Source of the DNA: Owenia fusiformis
Taxonomy: Eukaryota > Annelida > Polychaeta > Sabellida > Oweniidae
Reading direction: 5' to 3'
DNA: 64,000 bases
Assembly: GCA_903813345.2 (NCBI GenBank)
Contig: CAIIXF020000012.1
Coordinates: forward strand, 5,373,318-5,437,317
In this document: one piece after another, positions 12,001 to 21,592 of the stretch
Layout: the number at the start of each line of letters is the position of its first letter
Numbering within the stretch: position 1 is the stretch's first letter
Translations under genes and position numbers: made by a program
Notes under the pieces: generated by a model
Databases searched by the model: none
The model's input: the letters and a program-made list of their open reading frames with translations, nothing else
Told to the model about the DNA's origin: nothing

Positions 12001-12735
12001 AATGTCAATTTTTGCCATTCCATTCAAATAACTTGAAGCTCTTTTTGCTATGGGCATTCAACTATTCGTTTCACCCCAAATTGTTAATGTTCATAAAATA
12101 AGGGATGTGTACTATGAAAAGAAAGATATAGAAAATCATAGAGAAATAAACTGAAAATATGTCATACATACCTGCACTTTGAAAGTATATATCTCAACAA
12201 CCACCAGCGCTACATATACTAATAAACCCCCATAGTTCACAACCAGTCGTAGATGACTCCCATTTAGGCCTTTCATATGTAGATTCAGAACTTTGGTGAC
12301 CTTGAATATTGCGCATAAAATCCAATATATCAATAACATGAAGAGCATCTTCGGGAGATTGTGCGTTTCAGCATAATGATAAAACACTAAGGTGAGAATT
12401 GTGGCTATGAATGCAATAACCGCAGTCACATATAAATGTATATGAAATCCGACATTGTATGTGTCTGATATGACTCCTTCTCCTATCTCTAATATGGTGA
12501 TTATCAGTAAAATAAGGATCAACACCCATCTGACATTGTGGCCCGTAAAATGGACCCATGTTTTGTCGAGTGAGTATCGTTGTTTATTACTTAAATAGTT
12601 CACAAGCAGAGATGGGATCTCGATTAAAATGAAGATCAGATGAGGAATTAAGCATAGTAAGTTGTTAATACATTCATTCTGTATGTATGGTTCCCCAATC
12701 AATGGGAATGCATTTGGTCCACAATAAGCTTCCAT
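1..12735 (-). CDS. ABCC8/9 (sulfonylurea receptor)-like ABC transporter, 5' half
   Basis: Exons in transcript order are 12735..12172, 7624..7445, 2426..2277, 1263..1159, 683..531 and 76..<1; all junctions are GT-AG and phase 0, giving 409 residues before the gene leaves the window. Residues 1-188 form TMD0 with five hydrophobic helices and the SUR-like stretch WVHFTGHNVRW. Then come a linker (RYAFLSNP, HVNLLSRAIWWWLNPL, LGKLP), the start of TMD1 (PMAVEGIVKYVEEV, EFFSNGFVLAVVLL) and SEGTMTQGQI. The order and spacing match vertebrate SUR1/SUR2, down to 16 residues between LGKLP and the next conserved block. Known family members are plasma-membrane ABCC proteins that regulate Kir6 channels; that role is inferred here, since the nucleotide-binding domains lie outside the window. 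The start is 12735 (MEAYCG, like MSLSFCG in SUR) or 12744 in the same frame. Intron 2 hosts an opposite-strand gene. Confidence 0.9.
531..683 (-). CDS. SUR-like gene exon 5: TMD1 helix
   Basis: A 153-bp phase 0-0 exon (51 residues) with a long hydrophobic helix (FFSNGFVLAVVLLVAY) followed by YLSIRQGIRCRAAIQ, the match to YVAIETGINLRGAIQ in SUR1. Acceptor TTACAG, donor CAG|GTGAGA. Confidence 0.9.
960..1085. repeat. Degenerate GTACC/ACAGTACC cluster
   Basis: Inside SUR-like intron 4 the words GTACCGTA, ACAGTACC and close variants recur at least seven times in about 125 bp on both strands, making a simple-sequence patch able to form small hairpins. I see no function. Confidence 0.5.
1159..1263 (-). 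CDS. SUR-like gene exon 4
   Basis: A 105-bp phase 0-0 exon (35 residues: VLADACQLIGPMAVEGIVKY then VEEVRSRPENMTITE). It corresponds to the ADLLGFAGPL...GIVDHL region of vertebrate SURs. Acceptor TACTAG, donor GAA|GTATGT. Confidence 0.88.
2102..2325. repeat. 90-bp tandem repeat overlapping SUR-like exon 3
   Basis: AAAGTCC recurs at 2102, 2192 and 2282, so the unit is 90 bp with about 2.5 copies. The rightmost copy contains the 3' end of coding exon 3 and its splice donor. The two other copies lie in the downstream intron and keep the exon-like and donor-like sequence with a few changes. Confidence 0.85.
2277..2426 (-). CDS. SUR-like gene exon 3: cytosolic helix into TMD1
   Basis: A 150-bp phase 0-0 exon (50 residues). 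It is rich in Lys and Glu (KQIFDAEKEKAAKKGKQPS) and ends in the first TMD1 membrane segment (FKTFWPMICLGGLFK). The acceptor is TTACAG and the donor AAG|GTATTC. The last part of the exon and its donor are repeated twice more in the downstream intron as 90-bp units (see 2102..2325). Confidence 0.85.
2430..2770. repeat. Degenerate AT-rich repeats with ACAGGGTG words
   Basis: Several diverged pieces of the type ATATACAGGGTGG...AAAAT and their inverse (CACCCTGTATAT) recur over about 340 bp in SUR-like intron 2. They look like eroded ends of the mariner-type elements found elsewhere in the window. Confidence 0.45.
3206..4895 (+). CDS. Secreted neutral sphingomyelinase-like phosphodiesterase
   Basis: Two exons, 3206..3380 and 3763..4895 (GT-AG, phase 1), encode 435 residues. 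Residues 1-16 are a signal peptide (MLVAFILLAAFTYATA). A short Cys-rich N-terminal part follows, then from about residue 118 an endonuclease/exonuclease/phosphatase-fold domain with family residues in order: SYNIF (N124), WQEAF (E162), GTHMQ (H257), GGDFN (D297, N299), KWIDYV and SDHHPV (D423, H424). These are the metal-binding and catalytic positions of Mg-dependent neutral sphingomyelinases. The overall match is closest to the secreted bacterial-type sphingomyelinase C, so hydrolysis of sphingomyelin to ceramide and phosphocholine is the likely reaction. Expected site is extracellular. The gene looks whole and lies entirely within intron 2 of the opposite-strand SUR-like gene. AATAAA follows at 4967. 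Confidence 0.88.
4967..4972 (+). terminator. Polyadenylation signal of the sphingomyelinase-like gene
   Basis: A canonical AATAAA lies 72 bp after the TAA stop of the plus-strand gene. It is the only canonical signal in its near 3' flank that I noted. Confidence 0.6.
5070..6250. repeat. 167-bp tandem repeat array
   Basis: The marker GCCCTCCCTCAACATTTAC falls at 5237, 5404, 5571 and 5738 (exactly 167 bp apart) and again at 5902. The middle units are almost identical, while both outer parts (5070-5237 and 5990-6250) are diverged and shortened. Units carry runs of GGACGGACAGACA. The array lies 3' of the sphingomyelinase-like gene, within SUR-like intron 2. The short reading frame at 5923-6120 is contained in it and is not a gene. 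Confidence 0.92.
7021..7215. repeat. Two short tandem arrays
   Basis: A unit of about 24 bp (CTCAGAGACACAAACAGAGAAT) is present twice at 7028-7075. A unit of about 38 bp (AATGATGTCACTTGATTG with flanks) is present three times at about 7118-7215. Both lie in SUR-like intron 2 just downstream of exon 2. Confidence 0.75.
7445..7624 (-). CDS. SUR-like gene exon 2: TMD0-TMD1 linker
   Basis: A 180-bp phase 0-0 exon encoding 60 residues beginning RYAFLSNP and ending LGKLPK. The acceptor is TTTCAG at 7625 and the donor AAG|GTAATG at 7444. It carries the ABCC lasso/elbow-type sequence before TMD1 (HVNLLSRAIWWWLNPLL). Confidence 0.9.
8008..8792. mobile_element. MITE-like element with diverged terminal inverted repeats
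   Basis: The left end (ACTTAAAGTCCCCTTCTAAA then GTTTG) and right end (GTTTAAACTTTATATGGGGC then CTTTAA) are imperfect inverted copies. The interior is AT-rich and non-coding. It sits in SUR-like intron 1. Confidence 0.45.
8793..10493. other. Intronic stretch without recognised feature
   Basis: AT-rich sequence of SUR-like intron 1. I see no coding exon, long inverted repeat or RNA gene here. Confidence 0.5.
10494..11109. mobile_element. MITE with ~200-bp terminal inverted repeats
   Basis: The ends are TACTTAAAGGAATATTCCTT then GCC, and its inverse finishing CTTTAAGTA. Inverted similarity extends about 200 bp inwards (for example the TATGGTAGCTATAA and GATGTCATC stretches recur in reverse). 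Length is 616 bp, with no coding capacity. It lies in SUR-like intron 1. Confidence 0.8.
11636..11848. mobile_element. Small hairpin MITE
   Basis: The 5' end GTTAGGCCATTCAAAGTTAA is mirrored by TTAAACTTTGAATGGCCTAA at the 3' end of a 213-bp segment in SUR-like intron 1. No coding capacity. Confidence 0.65.
12172..12735 (-). CDS. SUR-like gene exon 1: TMD0
   Basis: This 564-bp exon encodes the whole five-helix TMD0, the segment that in SUR proteins contacts Kir6 channels and is absent from short ABCC transporters. An in-frame TGA lies a few codons upstream of the two candidate ATGs (12744, 12735). The donor is CAG|GTATGT at 12171. The TWVHFTGHNVRW, EIGEGVISD and FYHYAETHNLPK segments are the clearest SUR signatures in the window. 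Confidence 0.9.
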
Positions 12736-12859
12736 TTTGATCATCAGCGCAGCAAAAAGCACAAAGACATCGATGCTTCAATATGAATCCCGGGATATGA
12801 ATCAACTCAAGTCCTTGTTTCTGTAGATATTGAATTGTCTTGAGAAGACCCCCAACCAA

Positions 12860-14225
12860 ATTACCTGAAATAAATGAACGAGAAATGTTATATCATATGA
12901 ATGAATAATATCATACAATGTATCAGTGGTTCAATTAGCAACAACCATACCTGTGATTAGCACATAATTTTATGTGTAATCGTAACTTCGATTCAGAGAA
13001 AACCATTGTCTTCTTTTTGACAAACAATGACTTCAAACCAAATCATAAGTTACAATGTTTCCAAAAATGGACCCCCTGTATAGCAAGTTGCTCCATTAGG
13101 GTATTTCACTATTCCACTGTTTCCGGATTGAGATGGATTTGTGCACAAAAACATCGGCCAAATCCGTTGACATTTAGACCTCTCCCTGCCGTATTTTCTG
13201 ACACCCATTCGCTACCATCATGGGCTTTCAATTACTAGTTGAATAATCTGAAAATGTCAATGTCATTTCATCCCCGGGATTTCATCCAAGTGACCAAGTG
13301 AGCAAAACTCCATCTTATCCAAGAAAAAACTGGAATACCCTATGCAACATGGGAAATTGAACTTTGTTTGATTTTGATGTTAAAAAAGAGAGGATTATAG
13401 TGAGTGGATGCAGGGCCGTCCAAAGTAGTCTACCATAGATAATTTATGACTTGAGATTGAGAAGTTGAGCATTGAAAATTGGAAAAGGTCGAATCAAAGA
13501 TTAAAAATGCCACAGCCCCGTTCTTCACCTTAATTTTATTAATCATATACTCACATTATCAGAGACAGAGTCCTAAAATGTTGAATGCATCCAACTTAAC
13601 TCAAATTCTAATCTGTAACCGTCTCAATCACTCGCGCTCGACAAAAGGACTTATCTGTTTTGATTGAGCCGAAGAGCACTTAATTTCATATCTTGAGCCA
13701 GATGAAATATAATCCGTAACTTATATACAAATATCATATGATTTATTGACTATTACTCAATTTTCTCGATACGATACAATTGTTTTGATTTTATATTATC
13801 AATCTGTAGACTTGTAAAGCATGCAGAAATAATTATATAAAGTAGAATAGTAATTAGATTAATCCGCTGCGTTCGCTATATCGGGAATTTTAGTTCTCTT
13901 TCAGAAAATTATGCAGATATTTCCCGAACAATGAAAATTTAATGATAGAGTCAGTTCGTAATTTTACCCACCCTTGAACAATCCAAGCCTGGGAATCCAA
14001 GATCAGCCCGTTTGCTACGAATACACTCTTACGGGTGCTTACTTGATAATACGTTACATTTATTAATGTTACACCCCACTCTAAACACACCAGCGAGAAC
14101 AACCAGAGAAGTGACGTTGGCGCCAAGTTTGTTATAGCTGACCATGGGCTTTCAATTTCTAGTTGAAAGCCCGTGCTGAGACTAACTTGACCGTCATAAA
14201 ATTTTATGTTAATCTCAGGTACTCA
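12860..14225. other. Upstream flank of the SUR-like gene
   Basis: This holds the presumed promoter side of the minus-strand SUR-like gene; no clear TATA box or exon was recognised. Two GGGCTTTCAA words occur at about 13219 and 14147; the second forms a short hairpin with CTAGTTGAAAGCCC. They match the ends of the element at 35393..37344 and may be solo ends. Confidence 0.4.
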
Positions 14226-14325
14226 CGGGCTGGTATCGAAATATTTGTCTGCTGTGACGGAGCATGCTATTTTTCATAAGAACACTAAGAATATTTCACG
14301 ATTTATGTTTCGTTATACCATAGAA
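14226..14325. mobile_element. Partial end of the CCGCTGTGACGGAGC foldback family
   Basis: A fragment of about 100 bp with GGCTGGTATCGAAATATTTG followed by the CTGTGACGGAGCATGC motif, matching the left end of the neighbouring full element at 14426. It has no partner end and looks like a truncated copy. Confidence 0.75.
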
Positions 14326-14425
14326 AATTAAATAACCCCACATTTATGGGGGTACTCAACACAGACTCATAGGAACTGTGGCCCAGGAATATGTTAAAAA
14401 TGTCTAAAAAGTCCCCTAGTGTACT

Positions 14426-15275
14426 GAGTTGGTAATGTGTCACAGGCTGGTATCGAAAGATTTGTCCGCTGTGACGGAGCATGCTATTTTTCATAAAAAC
14501 ACTAAGAATGCTTCACGATTTATTTTTTAACTCATATGTTTCGTTATAATCAAAGATAATTACTTACGCCATGCAATGGATATATCATTTGCGGGTAACT
14601 TTCACTTCTGTTTGAAGTTCAATTACGCTGGGAAGAAAAGCTATTGAAAATGGCGCCGGAGTATCATACTTCAAAATGTACCATTTCTTGTTTAACTTTC
14701 TAATGGCACGATAATATTTACACATGGTTTCAGCATAACTAAGAAGGTATAGATGAGATGTTAATGTATTTGGTATTTTTAAATCTTTTATAAAAAATAA
14801 TTTTTAATTTTTCTGTCCGCTGTGACGGAGCAGTTGCAAATGTGAACTGTGAAAATGCTCCGTCACAGCGGACAAAGAATATTAACATTATATTTTATAA
14901 AAAAAATTAAAAAGACCCAATGCATTAATATCCCATTAATACATTCAGAGTTATGCTGAAAACATATGTTAATATTATCGTGTCACAATATCATGCCATT
15001 AAAAAGTTAAAAAAGAAATGGTACATTTTAGAGTTTGATAGTCTGGCGCCGTTTTCAATAGCTTTTACTCCTAGCGTTATTGGACTTCAAACAGAAGTGA
15101 CGGTTACCCGCAAATGATATATCCATTGCATGGAGTAAGTAATTTTATTTGATATAGCGAAACATATAATTTAAAAAATGAATCGTGAAGCATTCTCAGT
15201 GTTTTTATGAAAAATAGCATGCTCCGTCACAGCGGACAAATCTTTCGATACCAGCCTGTGACACATTAACAACTC
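14426..15275. mobile_element. Foldback element, CCGCTGTGACGGAGC family, copy 1
   Basis: An 850-bp near-palindrome. The outer ends are GGCTGGTATCGAAAGATTTG and its inverse. The CCGCTGTGACGGAGCA motif occurs four times: at each end and as a facing pair in the middle (about 14817 and 14857). The arms of about 400 bp carry matched stretches such as ATGGATATATCATTTGCGGG and its inverse. No transposase is encoded, so movement must have been in trans. Confidence 0.85.
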
Positions 15276-15592
15276 AGCCTGTGGTACTACTGTAGCTTAC
15301 TCACTGACGTTTTGAACACATTTGAAATCTAGAAAGCACGACAATTCAAGTTGTTGAAAATATTGTCATTTCACTAACAAAATTCATCATTATTATGGCA
15401 CCTGCATCCACTCATCCAGACATGATGGTTCAGTTTCTAAAATAATTGGAAGAATTGTAGGCTACGAAGGTATCGAGGGCGGCGTAGCCAGGGGGTGCGA
15501 TCGCATCAAGTTATACAGTCTTCAGAATCAATCGGATAACCAACCATCAAAAATTACTCTGAATAGTCAAGAATTGACGGCGTTCAACGACA

Positions 15593-17530
15593 TACGAGGG
15601 TGGTTCATAAAGTAAGGTGCACAAATTGGAACTTAATTATTTCGAAAGTTTGTAATATTTATTTTATTTATTCTGATTCTAACAGTTTGCCGTCGGGGAG
15701 CCTAATTAGTACAATTAAATGATAATTTAATTAGCCCAATTAAAGGGATATGTTCATAACATACTTAGAAACATCCCTTAATTAGCTTAGTTAGGCTAAT
15801 CATCTATTGATTCTTATTAAATTAAAAGGTGGGACATACGTCCTAAAGATATCTTATTGTCTTGCTTACCTTACTATGTTCAATTGCCATCTATTTTACC
15901 CTAATTTTCTTCAGTGGTTCAAGGGTGGGTTGTGGGTTGTTTTCAGTAGTCATACTTCTTTGAAATTCAGTGGAATAATGAAGTCCCAGTTACACCGTGG
16001 CCTTGACATCAGTCATGTGATCTTTGTCCAGAGAATGGATCATTCTTACTTCATTTTTTCTATACTTTCATATGTACTACTCCCCTCAACAAACTGTTTA
16101 TAATTTCATAAATCCAATTATTGCTTAATTATTATAAATATTGAGGAATGCTATTATCAACAGTGAGTCAAAAACTCCCCAGATGAGACTGCGAGCAGAG
16201 TCTAGTTATAAGCCATTGGCGTAGCCAGGAGGGGCGCGATGGGTGCGATAGCACCCCGCGCACCCCTCCCCCATAACCAATAAAATAGAACCATCCGATA
16301 GAAGAAAAAAGCTTTATTTTATTCGAAGCTTCTGGCTCAATTTTGAAGGAAATCTTTTTTAGAATGAAAGCTCTGTTTTAAGAAGTGAAGTCGAATAAAT
16401 GCAAAGGGTAGAAGTGACGTGTGCTAGTTTAGCGACCTTTTATTTAAATATTTCAATTTCAATGTTTTATTTAGCTTTATCAACAGCTTTTACCTTTTCA
16501 GCATTCTTGAAGTGTCTCCCTTTCAAACCCTCTTGTAATTTTGGAAACAAGAAGAAATCACACTGAGCCTTGTCAGGGCTATATGGGGCATTCTCGCAAA
16601 CACTTAATTTTATAATACTTAAACACTTAAGTATTGCCAGATTGCCCCTCTCTGTATTTGAGCTTGATACACGTGTTATATCAGGTCATATTTGTTTTAT
16701 TTTCAGTCGGCTTCATTTTAACCTAAAATGGCTGATTTTCTGGGCCAGTCGTGTCATTTGGTGCACCTTATGACTTCATAATAACACACAGTTACTAGAG
16801 AAAAAATAGAACACAACTAGAAGTAACTCAATATAGTTTTATATAATATATAGAGATTATCCTAAATGATGTTCAGGATATTGGGATTATCAATATAATA
16901 TATCTGCCCGAGGGCCGTAGGTCCGGAGGGTAGATATATCATATTAGCCAAGGGATAATCCCAATATACTGAACCGACTATAGGATGATCTGTTTATCTC
17001 ATACCAATCACATTGTTCAATTGGCCAAAGTTCAGAAACTTTGCAACCAACCATGGAATAATTTTAAAATATTCATGTCCAGTTTTGTATTCTTGTCCGT
17101 AGCCGGATTTTCCTGTTCAAATCTTTGATTATTAACGGGGCATACTGCTCCTTCCCTTCTTTAAAGCATCAAACAGATCGCGATATTGGGATATACTATA
17201 TCTGCCCGCTCGGAGCGGGACGTAAAGCTATATCTGCCCGCTGATGAAAATATAAGTTCTTACAAACCGGCTTTACCCGTAACACGTCTAAGTATGGGAT
17301 AAAAATATGTCTCCGATGTGATTAATGTGCATGTATGGAAAATACAATCTTCCGCGCCGGTTGCCATAGAAAGCATAATTAACTAAATACATGGAATAAG
17401 AAGGTATAGTTAACAAATGCCATATAAATGTTACATCTTCCATGAACAATCATCTAACATTAATTGAATGTCTAGTTTTGAAATGAGAATGAGATCAAAG
17501 TGCACCTTATTTTATGAATCACCCTCGTAT
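15593..17530. mobile_element. Mariner element relic
   Basis: The ends TACGAGGGTGGTTCATAAAG then TAAGGTGCAC and its inverse at 17500-17530 form terminal inverted repeats bounded by TA, as in mariner. On the minus strand at about 16600-16450 a decayed transposase piece reads NAPYSPDKAQCDFFLFPKL, the mariner catalytic-region motif (usually NAPYSPDLAPCDFFLFPKL). The interior is interrupted by a small AATTAG-rich hairpin (about 15696-15808) and by CCCGAGGG-type hairpins (16848-16990, 17160-17300). Confidence 0.8.
16848..16990. repeat. CCCGAGGG-core hairpin
   Basis: AGATTATCCTAAATGATGTT at the left pairs with an inverse at the right, and the core reads CCCGAGGGCCGTAGGTCCGG then AGGG. It is the same design as the hairpins at 18957-20335, inserted in the mariner relic. 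Confidence 0.7.
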
Positions 17531-17933
17531 ATAGTTTTTTTTATTCCTATAGTTTCTTCTCAGGGTATATGAATATAATTCTACCATGATCGCATCTAGA
17601 AATCATTCTCTTAATAATATACAAGTCTATTTTGCTTTTGCTATTTAAACTTTATTTCGAATCTTTGAAGAACTTGTGTTATATACACATACTATTTATA
17701 AAATAAAGCAGCTTTCTAAATAGATTTTTAATTACATACTAGTATATGGTTTAGTGTAAAACTCCGTGCCATAGTTAAGATATACCAAATTGCAAGTTAT
17801 TTGTTTTCCTTAAAGTTTTCTCATTTTCATTATTTTCGAGAAATCCATCAACATTTTGGTCAAGAAAAAATTCAATCGTCGGCTGCATCCATGCTGAACA
17901 GAAACGTTGTCCCGGGAATGATAGAGCGGGAGA

Positions 17934-18813
17934 TACACTCCCCTCCATAAGTTTGGCAACCTTTTTTCCCCCATTGAACTACGTGTTAAAGCCTCTTTAC
18001 CTTTGAATTTTTATTTACTTAACCTGCGATGAAAATACTTATACTATTGATGGAAACTTAATTTGACTTTAATTCCAATACCTCCAAATTTTCTCAATTT
18101 TTTTCCTCAATTACAATAGGTCGAAAATTGATGATAAATTTGATGAATTTTTGAAAATCGACATTCCCATGTAATCCAATGGGAAATAGTAGGTTTGCCG
18201 CAAGTCATATGACAGAATATCCATCCATCCGAATCCTTGCAAAAAATACAATTTAGGCAGGTAATTGAATTTGCTAACTTTATTTAACAAAAAATTGATA
18301 TGTTTCTTCAGGTTCAACAAAGTTATAGGGCTTTAAAGTCAAAATTGTTTTTCAAAAAACCTCTCCCATTGAAATAACACAGGAGGCGAAAAATTATTTT
18401 CAAAAATGACTTTGAAGCGCTGTAACTTTAATATTCATCAAATAAACTAAACACTTAGTGTTCAAAAAGGTTAGACAATTCAATTTTCTATATAAAAATA
18501 TTTTTTGCTGAATCTTTTACTGAAAAGATATCCTGATTTCTGATTTGCCCCGAACCCTCCATTTCCCATTGGATTACATGGGAATGACGATTTTCAAAAA
18601 TTCATCAAATCTATCATCAATTTTCGACCTATTGTAATTGAGGAAAAAAATTGAGAAAATTTGGAGCTATTGGAAATAAAGTCAAGTTACGTTTCCATCA
18701 ATATTATACGTTAATATATCGCCGGTTAAGTAAATAAAAATTCAAACGTAAAGAGGCTTTAACACGTAGTTCAATGGAGAAAAAAGGTTGCCAAACTTAT
18801 GGAGGGTAGTGTA
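17934..18813. mobile_element. Tc1/mariner-type foldback element, copy 1
   Basis: Long terminal inverted repeats of about 270 bp start TACACTCCCCTCCATAAGTT then TGGC and end with the inverse. The ACTCCCCTCCATAA end resembles Tc1-superfamily termini, and TA flanks fit TA-target insertion. The middle is non-coding. A close copy lies at 49523..50392 and a relative at 40322..41075. Confidence 0.85.
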
Positions 18814-18956
18814 CACAGCGGGAATGTCTCGCTTACACACGATATCATTTCTATATCCCGCTTTTATGTATCTGAAACCACTTGTCATAAGATCATTTTT
18901 ATCCCTTTCTTGAACGTGTTTCGGGTATATGAAGCAGGTTTGTAAACTTATATTTT

Positions 18957-19905
18957 CATCAGCAGGTACAGCTGGAGCGGGCAGATATATAGGGGTTATG
19001 CACTGGGAGGTTTTGGATACAGGGAATATCCCGAGGGATATACAATATATCTTCCCGAGGGACCGAAGTGACCGAGGGAAGATGTATTGTATATCCCAAG
19101 GGATATTCCATGTATCCAAACCGACCGTGCATAACTGGTGTATCTCATACTTGAGTGGGTTTAGGGTAGATATAACCTTTTTCACCTTTTTCAAATGACA
19201 AGATATTTATATTTAACATTTTCGTAATATTCTTTTTGTTCACTACAATGAAATTGTAACATTTAAATTAAATTTTAGAATTAAAAATTAAAACTTTTGA
19301 TATTTAAACTTTTTTAAACTTTTGAAAAATTCCCGGGAGCGAGATGGATATATTATATCTGCCCGCATTTGGCCTGGAGCGGGACATATACGGTACTCAT
19401 GTGTATCTCATACTTGAGTGGGTTTGGGGTAGATATCACCCGGGAATATATATCGTATCTGAGGAGCGGGCAGGATATATTGTATATGTCCCGCTCCAGG
19501 CCAAATGCGGGCAGATATAATATATCCATCCCGCTCCCGGGAATTTTTCAAAAGTTTAAAAAAGTTTAAATATCAAAAGTTTTAATTTTTTAAGTTTAAA
19601 ATTTAATTTTTTTAAGTTTAAATGTTACAATTTCATTGTATTGAACAAAAGAATAGTACGAAATGTTAAATATAAATATCTTGTCATTTGAAAAAGGTGG
19701 AAAAGGTTGTATCTACCCTAAACCCACTCAAGTATGAGATACACCAGTTATGCACGGTCGGTTTGGATACATGGAATATCCCTTGGGATATACAATACAT
19801 CTTCCCTCGGTCCCTTCGGTCCCTCGGTAAGATATATTGTATATCCCTCGGGATATTCCCTGTATCCAAAACCTCCCAGTGCATAACCCCTATATATTAG
19901 GCCTA
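18957..19905. repeat. Near-perfect ~0.95-kb palindrome with CCCGAGGG cores
   Basis: The left arm (TATAGGGGTTATGCACTGGG ...) is mirrored base for base over long stretches by the right arm ending at 19905; the centre is near 19440. Each arm contains a smaller hairpin with core CCCGAGGGACCGAAGTGACC then GAGGG, and an inner CCCGCATTTGGCCTGGAGCG then GGA block. Protein-like reading frames on both strands here are mirror images of one another and arise from the palindrome. Confidence 0.85.
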
Positions 19906-20050
19906 TGGAGGTTATTTAATGGGAGGTTTTTGATACAGGGTACAGTATATACAATATATCAACCCGAGGGACCGTAGGGATCGAGGGTTGATATACATAT
20001 TTACCGAAGTATACACCCTGTATTAAAAATCGAGCATATAATAACTGATT
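19906..20050. repeat. CCCGAGGG-core hairpin, variant
   Basis: A palindromic segment of about 140 bp: GGAGGTTTTTGATACAGGGT and TATACACCCTGTATTAAAAA frame the core AACCCGAGGGACCGTAGGGA then TCGAGGG. It adjoins the large palindrome. Confidence 0.75.
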
Positions 20051-20204
20051 TATTCCATACTTAGTCGATTATTAGGGTTTATAGTCAAGTCCCCTGGCTC
20101 AATATCTACTCTCTGAATTTGTGACGTCCTGATGGGCGGATGGGCGGGTGAGACAATCGCAATCTGTTTGATTGTTAAAGAAGCTGAGACTAACATTAAA
20201 TACA

Positions 20205-20335
20205 TAGAGATTATCCTATATGAGGTTCGGGATATTGGGATTATCCCGAGGCCAATATAGTATATCTGCCCGAGGGCCGTAGGTCCCGAGGGAAGATATA
20301 TTATATTGGCCAAGACCGGCTTTATGTACCCGTAA
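20205..20335. repeat. CCCGAGGG-core hairpin, variant
   Basis: GAGATTATCCTATATGAGGT begins a copy of the 16848 hairpin, with core GCCCGAGGGCCGTAGGTCCC then GAGGG. The following sequence to about 20470 (ACCGGCTTTATGTACCCGTA, then GGAAAATCCGGCC) is also shared, in part inverted, with 17100-17300. Confidence 0.75.
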
Positions 20336-20636
20336 CACGTCCAAGTAATGGATAAATAAGCCTATCCTTGTTCATGATCAAAGATTGGAGAAAATGAATG
20401 TGGATAAATATCTGAAGACAGGAAAATCCGGCCACGGCCAAGAAAACAAAGCTGGACTTGGGCTATATATAAGAAAAGTCATGTGAAATTATTGTGTACT
20501 ATATAAATGTAAAAATATTGTATAACTGTACTTGATAAACCTGAAATAAAAAAAAAGCTGGACTTGAATATACTAGAATAATTCATAATTACTGAACAAT
20601 ATGAACCACATTATCAAGGTTGGTTTGGGATGAATA

Positions 20637-21235
20637 GGACATCCTATAGTTGGTTCAGAACCCGGGGGGTTCACTGGGGTTCACTGTATATAAACCTTGA
20701 CGGGGATCCTCGGCCCACATGGGGTACCTTTTTGACATTTGGTATGGCAATGGACCCAAATTTTAGGATGTGGTATGAGAATGCCCCCTCATTATGACTT
20801 TTGAGGGATGAATGGTCAGATTTTTCAACTTTCTAGTATGAGAATGGTCATGGAAAAATGTTATCTCACAATTATGGTATGGAATTGGTCTAGTAGTTAC
20901 ACATATCCTAATATGAGGTTGTTTTGATTCGTTTTCCTCAAAGATCGCCTTCTTCTTGGGACCTTCTTCAGTTTAAATAAATAGCTTTTTTCCCAGGAAA
21001 TATTCTACTTTGGACCAGTCATGGCATTGGTATGGCACTGGTCCTATATTTTGACATTTGGTAACCCATTCATTGGTTTCATATTTGGGCATTTGGTATG
21101 GCTTTTGGGCATTATTTCAGTTGGTATGGGAACACATCCAAATTTGAGATTTTGGTATGGGAATATATTGATATCTGAGGGTTCAGCCTAGGACCCTGCC
21201 AAATTTTGTACACAGTGAACCCCCAAGGGTTCAGA
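20637..21235. mobile_element. Non-coding element with GGTATGG internal repeats
   Basis: The left end GAACCCGGGGGGTTCACTG is matched in inverse by CAGTGAACCCCCAAGGGTTC at the right, about 600 bp apart. The interior repeats TTTGGTATGGCATTGG-like words about ten times. Confidence 0.55.
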
Positions 21236-21544
21236 ATATTATCTCTTGGTCAACATAATATATCTACCCTCGGGACCTATGGCCTTCAATTCATGCAATT
21301 TTATGCACTCGTTTCTTGTGTGATGACAAAAACCACCATTCTACTAATACAAAAAATCATTTCTTAAAGTACATGTTACATTTGATGAAAATACCCAGAT
21401 TTTGTTCATAAGTCTGTCAATGCTAATCAATTCCCCATGATATATACATGTGCTTCCTTTGGACTATCATCAGTCTCCTAATGATATCTGAACAGTTATT
21501 TTGAAACAAAGGATCAAATCCTATGCTAAAGGCGGATATATGAA

Positions 21545-21592
21545 AAAGTCGCTCCACTTTGGTGTGAGTCGAACCCACTACCTTCCCATTTA
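21545..21592 (-). repeat. tRNA-derived SINE-like fragment (B box)
   Basis: On the minus strand GGTAGTGGGTTCGACTCACA contains a good RNA polymerase III B box (GGTTCGACTC). No tRNA acceptor stem or A box fits around it, so it is read as a SINE or tRNA relic directly 3' of the TMEM179-like stop codon. Confidence 0.4.

Noticed and set aside
12972-13238. 88-codon plus-strand frame upstream of the SUR-like gene
   Set aside because: No homology and composition like the surrounding non-coding DNA.
13890-14126. Minus-strand frame with a hydrophobic N-terminus resembling a signal anchor
   Set aside because: It has no ATG at its start (TTG), no family match and no supporting exons.
18742-19900. Several 60-150 codon frames on both strands with look-alike protein sequences
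   Set aside because: They are mirror images created by the palindrome; no start context, splice sites or homology support a gene.
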